Part shown: positions 41,942 through 51,884 of the stretch, in pieces
How positions within the stretch are numbered: position 1 is the stretch's first letter
How the letters are laid out: each line of letters starts with the position of its first letter
NCBI RefSeq assembly: GCF_002150685.1
Contig: NZ_MSSW01000009.1
Coordinates: 62,001 to 126,000 of the forward strand
Source of the DNA: Algoriphagus antarcticus
GTDB taxonomy: Bacteria; Bacteroidota; Bacteroidia; Cytophagales; Cyclobacteriaceae
Length of the DNA: 64,000 nt
Direction of reading: 5' to 3'
Translations under genes and position numbers: made by a program
The notes under the pieces: model-generated
The model's input: only the letters and a program-made list of their open reading frames with translations
What the model was told of the DNA's origin: nothing
Databases searched by the model: none

Positions 41942-43195
41942 CTAAATAAACTCCTTAAAAATCACAGTTGCATTATGACCACCAAATCCGAACGTATTAC
42001 TCAAAGCAACGGTAACTTTTTTCTCGATAGCATTCTTTGTAACTATCTGTATTCCTTCTGGAATGGCTGGATCCAGATTTTCAGTATTGATAGTTGGTGG
42101 TACAACTCCCTCATTAATTGCCTTCACGCAGAAAATCGCTTCAATAGCTCCTGCAGCACCAAGTAAATGGCCTGTCATGGATTTGGTAGCCGAAATATGC
42201 AGATTATCATAAGCGCCAGCAGAGAGCCTTGAAATAGCTTTAATCTCACTCAGATCTCCTGTTGGTGTAGAAGTAGCATGTGCATTTAGGTAATCCACTT
42301 CATGAATACTAAGGCCAGCTTCTTCCAAGGCAAACTTCATACAATGGTAAGCTCCTTCTCCCTGTGGATGAGTGGCCGTCAAATGATATGCATCAGCAGT
42401 CATCGCGGCTCCTACCACCTCACCATAGATTTTTGCTCCACGCTTTTTAGCATGCTCATATTCTTCTAGGATCAAAGCAGCCGCACCCTCTCCCATCACA
42501 AAACCATCCCGCTCAGCATCAAAAGGTCTTGAAGCGATGGCAGGATTTTCATTTCGTGTGGAAAGCGCCTTTAAGGCATTGAAACCTCCCATGGCTGCTT
42601 CCGTGATGGGAGCATCCGAACCACCGGTGATGATCACCTTAGCTTTTCCCCATTTGATATAATTGAATGCATCCATGATTGCACTGTTGGAAGAAGCGCA
42701 GGCGGTCACAGGAGTATAGTTGATTCCCATAAAGCCGTATTTCATCGAAATGACTCCTGAAGCCATATTCACTAAGTATTTTGGGATGAAAAAAGGATTG
42801 AATCGTGGGTTTAGATCATTTCCCACAAACTCTTTCATCTCCTTTTCAAAAGTATTCATGCCGCCTTGGCTCGTTCCCCATATCACACCGCCATCAAATG
42901 GTGAGTCAAGTTGGGATACATCCAAACCTGCATCTTCCATCGCTTCAGCAGCTGCAAACAAACCATATTGGGTATACAGGTCAGATCGTCTGATCTCATT
43001 TCTGTCTAGTTTCAGCGTAGGGTCAAAATTCTTGATTTCGCTGGCAAATCTGGTTTTGAATTTCTCCGTATTAAAATACGTAATCGCACCGGCACCATTT
43101 TTTCCTTCTTTCGCGTTTTGCCAGTTAGACTTTACGTCATTTCCAAGAGCAGTTAAAGCTCCCAAACCTGTAATTACTACTCTTTTTGAGTTCAT
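41942..43195 (-). CDS. fabF: beta-ketoacyl-ACP synthase II
   Basis: Elongating condensing enzyme of type II fatty-acid synthesis. 417 residues, standard. Catalytic Cys-His-His triad: C166 in VTACASSN, H306 in LNAHATSTPTGD and H343 in TKSMTGHLLGAAG, with K338. Also RPFDAERDGFVMGEGAA and the C-terminal NTFGFGGHNATVIF. No acpP or fabG lies immediately upstream in the window, although a coiled-coil protein and an MDR oxidoreductase precede it on the same strand. Confidence 0.95.
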   Translation of the reverse strand: MNSKRVVITGLGALTALGNDVKSNWQNAKEGKNGAGAITYFNTEKFKTRFASEIKNFDPTLKLDRNEIRRSDLYTQYGLFAAAEAMEDAGLDVSQLDSPFDGGVIWGTSQGGMNTFEKEMKEFVGNDLNPRFNPFFIPKYLVNMASGVISMKYGFMGINYTPVTACASSNSAIMDAFNYIKWGKAKVIITGGSDAPITEAAMGGFNALKALSTRNENPAIASRPFDAERDGFVMGEGAAALILEEYEHAKKRGAKIYGEVVGAAMTADAYHLTATHPQGEGAYHCMKFALEEAGLSIHEVDYLNAHATSTPTGDLSEIKAISRLSAGAYDNLHISATKSMTGHLLGAAGAIEAIFCVKAINEGVVPPTINTENLDPAIPEGIQIVTKNAIEKKVTVALSNTFGFGGHNATVIFKEFI

Positions 43196-43342
43196 TGTTT
43201 TAATTTAAATCAGGGAAAAAATAATTCATTCGAATGAAAAAACCCGGCTATTCACCAGGTCTTTCAAATTACTTATGTCTTATATCTAGATTCTTGATTC
43301 TAAAATCTAACATCTTAATACTTATCACTTGCTACTTAATAC

Positions 43343-43765
43343 CTATCTACTTCTCCAAAGATCCTTCAGCTGTCTGCCGTTGATCAGCATCACAAATCTC
43401 GCTGGATTTGGAATCAAAACGATGCGAACGTCTTGCTTATCAAACTGTTCTGACTCGATTGGCACGCCCTGATGACCTGCTACTTCATAGCTCACGATGC
43501 CATTGGCATCAGGAAGAAGTGGCCTATAAGCATTTGCGATATATGCTGTAGGCAAAAGAATGTCCGTGTCAGACTTCAACTTATCTTGAATTTTTTCAAT
43601 TTCAGCTTCAAGTCTATCCTCATAGTTTTCGTTGAAATCATCTTCCAAGTCATGAAGCTCTTCTTCCAGGTCATCATAGCTTTCGTCGCTATATTTCATA
43701 GAGGCAAGTCGATTTCTCTTTTCTACTATTTCGGTAAGCTCTTTGTCCAGCGTATCCCAATTCAT
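43343..43765 (-). CDS. hypothetical coiled-coil protein
   Basis: 140 residues from MNWDTLDKELTE; an ATG ten codons earlier (MHFKSKKPNR) is possible but less natural. Residues ~1-70 are a highly acidic coiled coil (YDDLEEELHDLEDDFNENYE, EAEIEKIQDKL); the rest is a small beta-rich domain (DVRIVLIPNPARFVMLINGR). No signal peptide. Function unknown. Lies between an MDR oxidoreductase and fabF on the same strand. Confidence 0.65.
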   Translation of the reverse strand: MNWDTLDKELTEIVEKRNRLASMKYSDESYDDLEEELHDLEDDFNENYEDRLEAEIEKIQDKLKSDTDILLPTAYIANAYRPLLPDANGIVSYEVAGHQGVPIESEQFDKQDVRIVLIPNPARFVMLINGRQLKDLWRSR

Positions 43766-43838
43766 TCTGTTCGGTTTTTTTGATTTGAAATGCAAAGATG
43801 GGAAATCTCTTTTTTTATGAAGAACTATTTCAAAGAAA

Positions 43839-44819
43839 TTAACTCACCAAAAGGATTTTTCCATTTCTGCCAGGTTTGTGATAAGCTTCGATTGCGGCCT
43901 TCACTTCTGTCAATGGAAACTTCTCAGCGACTTCAGCCTTAGAATCATCACTCATCAGAAAAGCTTGAGTTTCTTTGTAAAGCTTAGCTCTTTCTTCTTT
44001 GGAAATTCTCTGTAAAAAACTGCTCAGCCAAAATCCCTCAATAGAAACTTCTTTGAAAATCATCATTCCAGTATTTGTAGGCATATTTTTTCCACTCAAA
44101 ACACCGAAAACGTACATCTTTCCAAACTGCTTGATACAGGTCAAGGCTGTGGCTCCAAGCTCTCCACCCACAGCATCAAAAACGGCAGAAACTCCTTCAC
44201 TCACAAGCACGGATATTTCCTTTTTCAAGTCTTCTTTCTCTGTATTGATGACGAGATCAGCACCAAGATCAGCTAAGTATTTTTTCTGCTCATCGTGACG
44301 AACAGTACAAGCCACTTTAATTCCTTTGGATTTCGCTACTTGGATTGCAAATTTCCCAAAAGCCGATGCGCCAGCCGTAAGCAAAAGCCATTCTCCAGCT
44401 TTCAACTCAGATTTATTGACCAATGCCACAGCAGTCACGGGATTTACAAAAGCCTGACAGGCCACTTCAAAAGACATTCCATCTGGCATAGGAATAACCT
44501 GCTTGGCCGGTAGCGTGATGTATTCTCTCCAGGTGCCTGTACTGGTTCCCTGAGCTGTAAACATCACTCTGGTACCTACTGAGAATTTACCCTCAGCATC
44601 CGATTTACTTACTATTCCGGCTGCTTCAAAACCAGCACTACTTGGCAAATTAGGCTGGATTCCATACCGCCCCTGAATGAACATCAGATCAGAAGGATTG
44701 ATATTTCTTGCTTTTACTTCTATCTGAATCTCATGAGCTTCGGGCTCCGGTGCTGCTGATTCTTTTACCTGCAAAACATCTTCAGGCTTTCCTGTTTTTT
44801 CAAAAATTACTTCTTTCAT
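43839..44819 (-). CDS. quinone-oxidoreductase-type MDR alcohol dehydrogenase (zinc-independent)
   Basis: 326-residue NAD(P)H-dependent reductase. GroES-like N-domain (EIQIEVKARNINPSDLMFIQ, then GRYG), catalytic/cofactor domain with LLLTAGASAFGKFAIQVAKSKG (AxxxxG Rossmann loop) and AVFDAVGGELGATAL. No structural zinc cysteines, so the quinone-reductase/enoyl-reductase (MECR-like) branch. NPVTAVALV is typical. Quinone reduction or 2-enoyl reduction are both possible. Confidence 0.88.
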   Translation of the reverse strand: MKEVIFEKTGKPEDVLQVKESAAPEPEAHEIQIEVKARNINPSDLMFIQGRYGIQPNLPSSAGFEAAGIVSKSDAEGKFSVGTRVMFTAQGTSTGTWREYITLPAKQVIPMPDGMSFEVACQAFVNPVTAVALVNKSELKAGEWLLLTAGASAFGKFAIQVAKSKGIKVACTVRHDEQKKYLADLGADLVINTEKEDLKKEISVLVSEGVSAVFDAVGGELGATALTCIKQFGKMYVFGVLSGKNMPTNTGMMIFKEVSIEGFWLSSFLQRISKEERAKLYKETQAFLMSDDSKAEVAEKFPLTEVKAAIEAYHKPGRNGKILLVS

Positions 44820-45080
44820 AGTTAGCTAAAATTTGATTTGGAATTTACGATTTCTAATTATCCACAACTGTACCATTAATGAGTCAAAAAACAGCTTGAT
44901 ATACGTTAAAACACTAGTTTTGAGCCTAGTTCGGTCTTCCAACCTGTAAATCAAGGAATTTATGTTTACTGGCACAAATACGGATAATCATATTATTCTT
45001 GGATTAACTAAGAATATTCTCCATTCGTTCAGGCTTACTATTTATCTTTATTTATCTTGAAAGAAGAAAAAAACCTACTT

Positions 45081-45848
45081 ATGGATCTATCTTCACTATT
45101 CTCCCTCGATGGAAAAGTTGCGCTCATTACCGGAGCTAGCAAAGGAATCGGCTTTTGCATTGCAGAAATTTTTGCCGCTGCTGGAGCAAAAGTTGTGCTT
45201 TGCAGCCGAAAACAAGAAGCTGTGGATGAAATGGCCAATCAGCTAAAAGCCAAAGGATACGAAGCAATGGGCATAGCCTGCAATGTGGGAAACTTGGAGG
45301 AATTAAAAAATCTGGTAGAGAAAACCATTGAATCATGCGGGCAATTGGATATCCTGGTAAATAATGCCGCAACAAGCCCTGTTTTCGGCCCAGTGCATGA
45401 AACGAGTTCGGAAGCTTTTGACAAAATAATGAATGTGAACCTAAAGGCTCCATTCGAACTGTCAAAACTATGCTGGCCTCACCTGAGAAAATCCTCCAAT
45501 GCCTCAGTGATTAACATCAGTTCGATAGGTGGCATTTCACCGGAACATGGATTGGGCATCTATAGCGTGAGCAAAGCTGCTTTGATCTCCCTGACCAAGG
45601 TATTAGCCAAGGAATGGGGAGAAGCTAAAATCAGAGTGAACGTCATTTGCCCAGGTTTGATAGAGACCAAATTCTCAGAACCGTTATGGTCTGATGAGAA
45701 AACTATGAGCATGGTAATGAAAAAACTCGCTATCAAACGCGTAGGTTCAGCAGAAGAAATTGGTGCAATGGCGCTTTTCTTAGCTTCACCTGCCGCGTCT
45801 TACACCACAGGTTCTGTCTTCACTTCTGATGGCGGATTTACTATTTAA
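45081..45848 (+). CDS. SDR family oxidoreductase
   Basis: 255 residues from MDLSSLFSLDGKVALITG; an upstream TTG adds eight residues and is less likely. Classical SDR: GASKGIG nucleotide loop, VNNAA (NNAG motif), catalytic S147/S148 in INISSIGG, Y161-x3-K165 in YSVSK, and the C-terminal SDGGFTI. It precedes the 3-hydroxyacyl-CoA dehydrogenase gene by 26 bp. FabG-like or 2,4-dienoyl-CoA reductase-like activities are possible; the pairing suggests acyl-CoA metabolism. Confidence 0.88.
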   Translation: MDLSSLFSLDGKVALITGASKGIGFCIAEIFAAAGAKVVLCSRKQEAVDEMANQLKAKGYEAMGIACNVGNLEELKNLVEKTIESCGQLDILVNNAATSPVFGPVHETSSEAFDKIMNVNLKAPFELSKLCWPHLRKSSNASVINISSIGGISPEHGLGIYSVSKAALISLTKVLAKEWGEAKIRVNVICPGLIETKFSEPLWSDEKTMSMVMKKLAIKRVGSAEEIGAMALFLASPAASYTTGSVFTSDGGFTI

Positions 45849-45874
45849 TTAATTTAACTGGAAATCAATCCTTA

Positions 45875-46753
45875 ATGAATATTAATACAATCGGTATTAT
45901 AGGCGCTGGCAACCTAGGAACCAGAATAGGGCTTCAAGCTGCGATTTCAGGTTATCAAGTGAACGTATATGATATTCATGAGAAAAGCCTAAACAGATCA
46001 CAAAGCTCGATGAAAAAGCTGGTGGATCACTTAACTCGATCCAAACAGATAGTTGAAGAAGAAGGAATTCAGGCTCTGGGAAGAATTTTCTTTTCTCAGA
46101 ATCTTAAAGAAACACTTCAAAATGTGGATCTGATCAGCGAAAGTGTCACTGAAGATCCCGATATTAAAACAAAGGTTTGGAAAGAAATAGGTGAGAATGC
46201 TCCCATGCACACCATTTTCACCACCAACACCTCCTATTTGCTGCCCTCTCAATTTGCACAAGTTTCCGGAAGACCAGAGAAATTCTGTGCTTTTCATTTT
46301 CATGATGTTTTCTATTCCAGAGTCGTGGATATCATGCCACATGCAGGCACGTCAACAGAGATAATCGGCATATTGGAAGATCTTGGAAGAAAGCTAAATC
46401 AAGTGCCTATTTTGATTAAAAAGGAAAACTCAGGCTACATTTTCAATACCTTATTAATAGCTTGGATAGATGCAGCAGGAAGACTTTTAACTGGAGAAAT
46501 CGCTGAAGTAGAAGCTATCGACAAATCCTGGATGGTGAATTTCGGTATGTCGGCGGGTCCTTTCGGGATTTTGGATAATGTGGGTTTGGATACGGCATGG
46601 CATATTACTACCGCTAGAAGAAATCCAGCTTCGCGAGCTTTTGCGGCGCTACTTAAAACCTATGTGGATGAAGGGAAATTGGGAACCAAATCAGGAGAAG
46701 GCTTTTATACTTACCCAAACCCTAGGTATAAACATGAAGATTTTCTAAAATAA
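45875..46753 (+). CDS. 3-hydroxyacyl-CoA dehydrogenase family protein
   Basis: 292 residues. Rossmann motif GIIGAGNLGTRIG (8-20), D33 in VYDIH for NAD, SESVTED around residue 90, H141 in FCAFHFHDV (catalytic His region, normally MHFFNP; here the motif is changed), and C-terminal domain GPFGILDNVGLDTAWHI with GLGTKSGEGFYTY-like EGKLGTKSGEGFYTYP. Oxidises 3-hydroxyacyl-CoA in beta-oxidation or a related pathway. The altered HFFNP motif (FHFHDVF) is worth noting. Operon partner of the preceding SDR. Confidence 0.9.
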   Translation: MNINTIGIIGAGNLGTRIGLQAAISGYQVNVYDIHEKSLNRSQSSMKKLVDHLTRSKQIVEEEGIQALGRIFFSQNLKETLQNVDLISESVTEDPDIKTKVWKEIGENAPMHTIFTTNTSYLLPSQFAQVSGRPEKFCAFHFHDVFYSRVVDIMPHAGTSTEIIGILEDLGRKLNQVPILIKKENSGYIFNTLLIAWIDAAGRLLTGEIAEVEAIDKSWMVNFGMSAGPFGILDNVGLDTAWHITTARRNPASRAFAALLKTYVDEGKLGTKSGEGFYTYPNPRYKHEDFLK

Positions 46754-46828
46754 TCTAATCGATTTCAGAGTAAATAAGATCTAGTTTGAGAATCAGTTCG
46801 TAATTGCTTATACCCTTATTATATCGCA

Positions 46829-49228
46829 ATGAAGCACTTTTATTTTTGCTTTGCTTTTGGTTTTCTGTTTCTGCTTACCAAAAGCGGCCAAGCACAGATT
46901 TCCATAAGCAAAGAATTAACATTTCCTGTTTCAATTCATGCCCAAGCAGAAATCGCACGAGTTGATTCTGCTGATTATACTTTGAATGAAATCCTAGAGC
47001 TGGAGAACTCACTGGATTTTCATTATCTACTAAACCCTATTACTGATCTTGGATTTACAGACCAGACATTCTGGTTAAGATTTTCTTTAGAAAATGACAC
47101 GGATCAGCCTCAGACTGTCTATTTGGAAACCGCCAGACCAATCACCGATGTGGTTCATTTATACCAATTATCTCAAGGGAAAATCATCTCAGATCAGTTG
47201 AGCGGAGATATGATAAAGTTTGAGGATAGACCTTTCAAGCATAGAAAGATGATCTTTCCGATTACGATTTCGGCCAACTCCAACTCAAATTTTTACATCA
47301 AATATCAAAGCGACGGCGAAGTAATTAATCTACCTCTTTTACTGAATGATACTTCCTCGCTAGTTACTTCTTCATACTTCACCCAACTGATTTTCGGTTT
47401 CTTCTATGGTATTCTTTTTTTAGCAGGAGTTACTTACCTCTTTTTTTATTTTGCAATGAAGGAATCCAGTTTCATCTTCTATGTGGCATACGTGCTCTCT
47501 GTGGCATTGCTCCATTTGAATCTGGATGGATACTTCTTCCAATACATCACCCTAGAGCCTGGATGGTTTGCCAATCGTTCCCTTCTGATCTTTGCTGCAC
47601 TTAGTTCCTTGGCACTTGGTGCCTATAGTTACGTTTACCTTAAGGCAGTAGAATTATCAAAATTCATCAAAAAATTCTTTCAGCTATTATTCCTAGCCCA
47701 TGCGATACTTTTTGTATTGATCATAGCATACACTCCAGGACAAGCACTTTATTATCCAGCGGTCAACATCCTGGGCTTTTTGATGCTTATTCTAATCATC
47801 ATCACGATTTTCAAAAGCTATCTAAGTAAGGCCCATATTGATCTTTTCTTTACTGTGGGCATTGCATTCTTAACACTCGGTTTTGTGATTTTCATTTTGA
47901 ATAATTTTTCACTGATCCCTAATTCATTTTTAACAGCCAATGCTTCCAAAATAGGGACTGGAGTAGAAATAATCTTCCTCTCACTTTCAATGGCAAATAG
48001 AATTCGCCAGCTCAAAACAGAAAAAGAGGAAATACAGGAATTAGCGCTGATGCGTGCGGAGGAATCCAACGACATGAAAACCTATTTTCTCTCAAACATG
48101 AGTCATGAACTCAGGACTCCACTAAATGCTATTTTGGGGCTATCCAAGTCAATAATAAGCCGAACCGATGATCCCACGATCAAGAAAAATCTGGAAGTAA
48201 TTCAATATTCCTCCATGTCTTTGCTTGGCTCTATCAATGATATTCTGGATTATTCCAAAATAGAAAAAGGTGAGTTGAAGCTTGCGCATGTAGAATTTGA
48301 TCTACAGAAAATCCTCCATGAATTGAAGCTTGTCACCAACCAAAAATCCCGTGAGAAGGGACTGGAATTTATTTACCAAGAGCATAACGAAATCAACACA
48401 AAGCTAATTGGCGACCCTGTTCGGTTGAAACAAATCATCTCAAATGTGCTGGAAAATGCCACTAAATTCACACAGAAAGGTCAAATCAAACTGACAGTGA
48501 ACACAGAGGAAAAACAAGGAAATAGGCTTGCACTCATTTTACAGATTGAGGATACGGGAGTCGGCATTGCCAAAGAAAAACTTAATCGGATTTTTGATTC
48601 ATTTAGCCAAGAACAAATAAATGACAAACGGAAATACGGCGGTTTTGGAATTGGACTTTGTATCGTAAAAGCATTAGTTGATCTTCATGAAGGTACTATA
48701 GAAGTGAGTAGTGTGAAATATGAAGGCACACAGGTAAAAATTAAAATCGAGCTTGAAAGATCTATTTCAACTCCAAAAAATCAAGAGTTATTGACTTCTG
48801 CACAATCAGAAAAACTTATGCAGGGCAAGCATTTTCTGGTAGTAGAAGACAATATGGTAAATCAATTAGTCATCAAATCAATCCTCCGAAAATGGAAGGG
48901 CGTCAGCTTTGACTTTGCAAACCACGGTCTGGAAGCTTTGGAAGCCATAAAAACAAAGGCCTATAACCTAGTGCTGATGGATCTCCAAATGCCTGAAATG
49001 GATGGGTACGAGGCTACCGAGCAGATACGATCTGGGAATTCGGGAATGAATTCTAAAGATATTCCGATCATTGCTGTGACTGCCGACACGACTGAGAATA
49101 CCAAAGCCCGTGTTTTTGCAATTGGAATGGATGACTACATCACCAAGCCAATAGATCAAGAGTTACTTTATGCCAGCGTAGAAAAAGCGCTTTACTTGGA
49201 AAATATCAAGCTGGATATAGACATGTAA
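46829..49228 (+). CDS. 7TMR-DISM hybrid sensor histidine kinase/response regulator
   Basis: 799 residues. Signal peptide (~1-22), 7TMR-DISM extracellular domain type 2 (~40-165), seven transmembrane helices (~180-385), a coiled-coil linker, HisKA with NMSHELRTPL (H426), HATPase_c with NVLENATKFT (N box), DTGVGI (G1) and GGFGIGL (G2), and a C-terminal receiver with LVVEDN and D718 in VLMDLQMPEMDG, ending GMDDYITKPI. Phosphorelay from H426 to D718 is expected; no DNA-binding domain. Ligand unknown. Upstream is the SDR/HAD pair; likely a separate transcript. Confidence 0.94.
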   Translation: MKHFYFCFAFGFLFLLTKSGQAQISISKELTFPVSIHAQAEIARVDSADYTLNEILELENSLDFHYLLNPITDLGFTDQTFWLRFSLENDTDQPQTVYLETARPITDVVHLYQLSQGKIISDQLSGDMIKFEDRPFKHRKMIFPITISANSNSNFYIKYQSDGEVINLPLLLNDTSSLVTSSYFTQLIFGFFYGILFLAGVTYLFFYFAMKESSFIFYVAYVLSVALLHLNLDGYFFQYITLEPGWFANRSLLIFAALSSLALGAYSYVYLKAVELSKFIKKFFQLLFLAHAILFVLIIAYTPGQALYYPAVNILGFLMLILIIITIFKSYLSKAHIDLFFTVGIAFLTLGFVIFILNNFSLIPNSFLTANASKIGTGVEIIFLSLSMANRIRQLKTEKEEIQELALMRAEESNDMKTYFLSNMSHELRTPLNAILGLSKSIISRTDDPTIKKNLEVIQYSSMSLLGSINDILDYSKIEKGELKLAHVEFDLQKILHELKLVTNQKSREKGLEFIYQEHNEINTKLIGDPVRLKQIISNVLENATKFTQKGQIKLTVNTEEKQGNRLALILQIEDTGVGIAKEKLNRIFDSFSQEQINDKRKYGGFGIGLCIVKALVDLHEGTIEVSSVKYEGTQVKIKIELERSISTPKNQELLTSAQSEKLMQGKHFLVVEDNMVNQLVIKSILRKWKGVSFDFANHGLEALEAIKTKAYNLVLMDLQMPEMDGYEATEQIRSGNSGMNSKDIPIIAVTADTTENTKARVFAIGMDDYITKPIDQELLYASVEKALYLENIKLDIDM

Positions 49229-49263
49229 CGTATTTGGCGAAGGAAAATAAGTATTGCAGATAG

Positions 49264-50403
49264 CTACTGTACTCCCCTTATGTACTCAACTTCGGGGAAA
49301 TAGTCGATGGGCAAAAGATCCCCGACTCGCTCCCAACCTATATAACCTTCTACCACAACGCCGAAGGGATCAGATAAACTTCCATTTTCAAAAATCTCCA
49401 GTGAATCCACTGTCATCCGCATGCTGGAAGATTGACTTTTGCGAACTCCCCTACCCATTCCAAGGACGTATTGGGGACTTTCTTTTTCATTCTGATAGGT
49501 TACAAGAATATGATCAGAGAATTCCAAATATTCTCTTCTCTCCCTGTTTCTGCGGATATCTATGGAAGTAATAAGTTCAGTTCCAAGGCTATCTATGAAT
49601 TTGCCCTTATGAACAGGATCATCCTTACGGTAAAGTCTTCTTATCTCGAAACCCTCGGCAACTGATTTCCCAGCATAAATAGACCGCATGAAATGCTGAA
49701 AACTTCCATAATATGCTTCCAACCGATTCCTTTCCACTCTTCTCTGCTTTCGCCGAGACAGAGTTGAATCAGGGATAAACAGAGGATATCCACCATAAGT
49801 GACAAATCCTATTTTGTAATTAAACCGAAAGTCATTGAGCAGGTAATCAAGCCTATAGCCCAGATTTGGATTGTTTATTTTTAGAATATCTCTAGAGGAA
49901 GCTATTAATGCTCCAGGTTCAGATTGATCATCTAGAATCATTGACAATTCATTTTCTATTTCACAGGCTTTTCCATTCAGAGAAGTACCTAAGAAATATC
50001 TCTTGAAATCATCCAAATTTCTATACCAAGCAGGATCACGAGTTTCATTCACCTCCATTTCATCTAAGTCTTCATCCACAGATACAAGCATAAATTTGTA
50101 TCCCTGAGGCTGCACCATAGACGCAGGAAGATTAAATGTGAGCCCTTCATACCCGAGTATTCGGATAATTACTTCATAGTTTCCGTTAGGTAAATACATA
50201 GAAAACTTCCCTTCCTCGTCGGTAGTTGTACCTAGGGTAGTATTAGCCAAAAATACTGTGGCGTATGGAATCGCTTCTCCAGTTTCAAAATCTACAATAG
50301 TACCTTTGAAAATAGCCTGAGCATTTGCAGAGAAGCTTCCAAAAAACAAAAACAAGCCTAAAAAAATCTTTAATAGCATGGAAGTAGGCTTGTTTGAATT
50401 CAT
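49264..50403 (-). CDS. CarboxypepD_reg-like exported protein
   Basis: 379 residues from MNSNKPTSML, with a signal peptide (IFLGLFLFFGSFSANAQ). Residues ~25-110 are a carboxypeptidase-D regulatory-like domain (KGTIVDFETGEAIPYATVFL, TTTDEEGKFSMYLPNGNYEVI), the beta-sandwich of TonB-dependent receptor N-termini. The remaining ~270 residues have a conserved acidic/basic beta-rich pattern (RRKQRRVERNRLEAYY) without known function. An upstream ATG would add 11 residues. Its first ~15 codons are duplicated at 54617-54662, the other side of the RHS region. Confidence 0.8.
   Translation of the reverse strand: MNSNKPTSMLLKIFLGLFLFFGSFSANAQAIFKGTIVDFETGEAIPYATVFLANTTLGTTTDEEGKFSMYLPNGNYEVIIRILGYEGLTFNLPASMVQPQGYKFMLVSVDEDLDEMEVNETRDPAWYRNLDDFKRYFLGTSLNGKACEIENELSMILDDQSEPGALIASSRDILKINNPNLGYRLDYLLNDFRFNYKIGFVTYGGYPLFIPDSTLSRRKQRRVERNRLEAYYGSFQHFMRSIYAGKSVAEGFEIRRLYRKDDPVHKGKFIDSLGTELITSIDIRRNRERREYLEFSDHILVTYQNEKESPQYVLGMGRGVRKSQSSSMRMTVDSLEIFENGSLSDPFGVVVEGYIGWERVGDLLPIDYFPEVEYIRGVQ
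50349..50394. repeat. 46-bp repeat, copy 1 (in signal-peptide codons)
   Basis: AACAAGCCTA at one end and TAGGCTTGTT at the other are inverted repeats of each other. 43 of 46 bases match copy 2 at 54617-54662. Here it encodes the start of the CarboxypepD_reg-like protein. Confidence 0.9.
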
Positions 50404-50575
50404 CAATGCAAATAAGTAATAGTTTTGACTTTTCACTTATAACTTGGTCTTCCCCTTCTAGGTTAAGTCAAATCATCGTGGTGGCTGGGTGTAATCCGTA
50501 CAGTGGTTATATGTAATTACACCTTACTATCCTTAACCATAAGTTATTGGAAAACAATTGAAAATCACTAATAAT

Positions 50576-51230
50576 CTAACTCACTAAGACTTTCAATCCT
50601 GAATACTTGCCCGACGTCGCGGGATTTCTAGCATATGAATAAAGGAAATCTTTGGGCTTATCAACAATTCCTGCATTCTCTAAAGATTCTGACCTTATAA
50701 CTAATCTATTTCTTATCCATTCATCGTCAGAAGTCTCATTGACCAAGTAGGTTTCAATGTAGCCATCCTTTGGAACAGCGATCTTTTTGATCAGTTCCTC
50801 GTGTTTGTTTCTTGCCTTTTTTGGAAAGGATTACTTTTCCTTGTTCATAGAGTGTAGAATCTGAATCATACAATGCATATCCCAAGTAAGCTTCTGGCAC
50901 GGGTTTCTGTTGCAGCTCCGTAATCACCAGCGCGATCACATTGGCGATGGCGATTTCGTTGATTCCTACTGTACTGAGATTCTGACCGTATTCGGTGAGC
51001 TGCTGGATTAGCTTCTTGTCCATTCCTGATCGTACAAAGCTGGCTGGTGACAACTTGAATTTCTTAGGATCGACGTACTTTCCTCCCGACTACTGTACGG
51101 GAACACCAAGCTCCACGCTGTCGCCTTGCTGCACTTCCTGTGATCGGGAAGGGCCAAGAGTTCGGTTTCTACCTGCATTGAGCCAAGTAGTGGCATATCC
51201 GCCGGGAGTTTTGTTGTTTTAGTCTGATCT
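50576..51230 (-). pseudogene. RHS-family fragment A, decayed
   Basis: Pieces of a Bacteroidota RHS protein remain in shifting frames: LSPASFVRSGMDKKLIQQLT, EYGQNLSTVGINEIAIANVI, QKPVPEAYLGYALYDSDSTL, YEQGKVILSKKARNKHEEL (frame change inside), AVPKDGYIETYLVNETSDD. After that it diverges from the sister fragment and ends in an unrelated stretch (SYARNPATSGKYSGLKVLVS). A TCCCG...CGGGA palindrome lies at 51084-51102, within the former reading frame. No start, no core repeats; non-functional. Confidence 0.8.
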
Positions 51231-51325
51231 AAATGGACATCTCTATACTTTTATACATAATAAAAAAAATCATTATACGAGAATTGAAATCTCAAAGAAA
51301 CTCATATGTTCACATTAAATTACAA

Positions 51326-51874
51326 TTAGTTTAATTGATAGGGTAATTCACCTTCAGAAAAAAGTTTTAGACTCATCTTACTTTCTTGCTCATTAAACAC
51401 CTCTTTAATTATTCTAGTTAACAAATAACCTCCAAACCTAATTCGAGTACCTAAATCAACTATAAAATAAGATATCTCCCCTCCATCTACATGCTTTATA
51501 ATCTCACTTTCTTCATGCAACAGTAATTTTAATGATTCAATTTGATTAATACTCATACTTTTTGTAGGAATATATAAAGCCAGCCCAAAGGAAACATCAT
51601 ACTCTGACTTGCAAAGTTCAGGAAAATGTGATCTGTGCATAATTTGCATTAACTGAATACCATCAAAATATATATTCAGCAAGAAATCATTATTCTTTCT
51701 TTTAATATTATACTCAAACACAATGTGCCTTATAGTATCTCTCAACTTCTCTTTGAAAGGCATATTTTTATATTCTTTGGATTTCACCCCCTTTTTTTCA
51801 TGAATTTGTTTCTTTAAATATCTTACAAAAAAGAAACACACAAATCCAAAAATAGCACCTAATATAAATTCCAT
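51326..51874 (-). CDS. putative immunity protein, membrane-anchored
   Basis: 182 residues from MEFILGAIFGFVC, 10 bp after the stop of the RHS tip. An N-terminal transmembrane helix (LGAIFGFVCFFFVRYL) is followed by a basic segment (KKQIHEKKGVKSKEYK) and a soluble alpha/beta domain (~45-182; LLNIYFDGIQLMQIMHRS, YFIVDLGTRIRFGGYLLTRI). No family recognised. Position directly behind an RHS C-terminal tip is the usual place of the cognate immunity gene. Strongly AT-rich compared with neighbours, as is common for horizontally spread immunity genes. Confidence 0.55.
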   Translation of the reverse strand: MEFILGAIFGFVCFFFVRYLKKQIHEKKGVKSKEYKNMPFKEKLRDTIRHIVFEYNIKRKNNDFLLNIYFDGIQLMQIMHRSHFPELCKSEYDVSFGLALYIPTKSMSINQIESLKLLLHEESEIIKHVDGGEISYFIVDLGTRIRFGGYLLTRIIKEVFNEQESKMSLKLFSEGELPYQLN

Positions 51875-51884
51875 AAGATATAAT

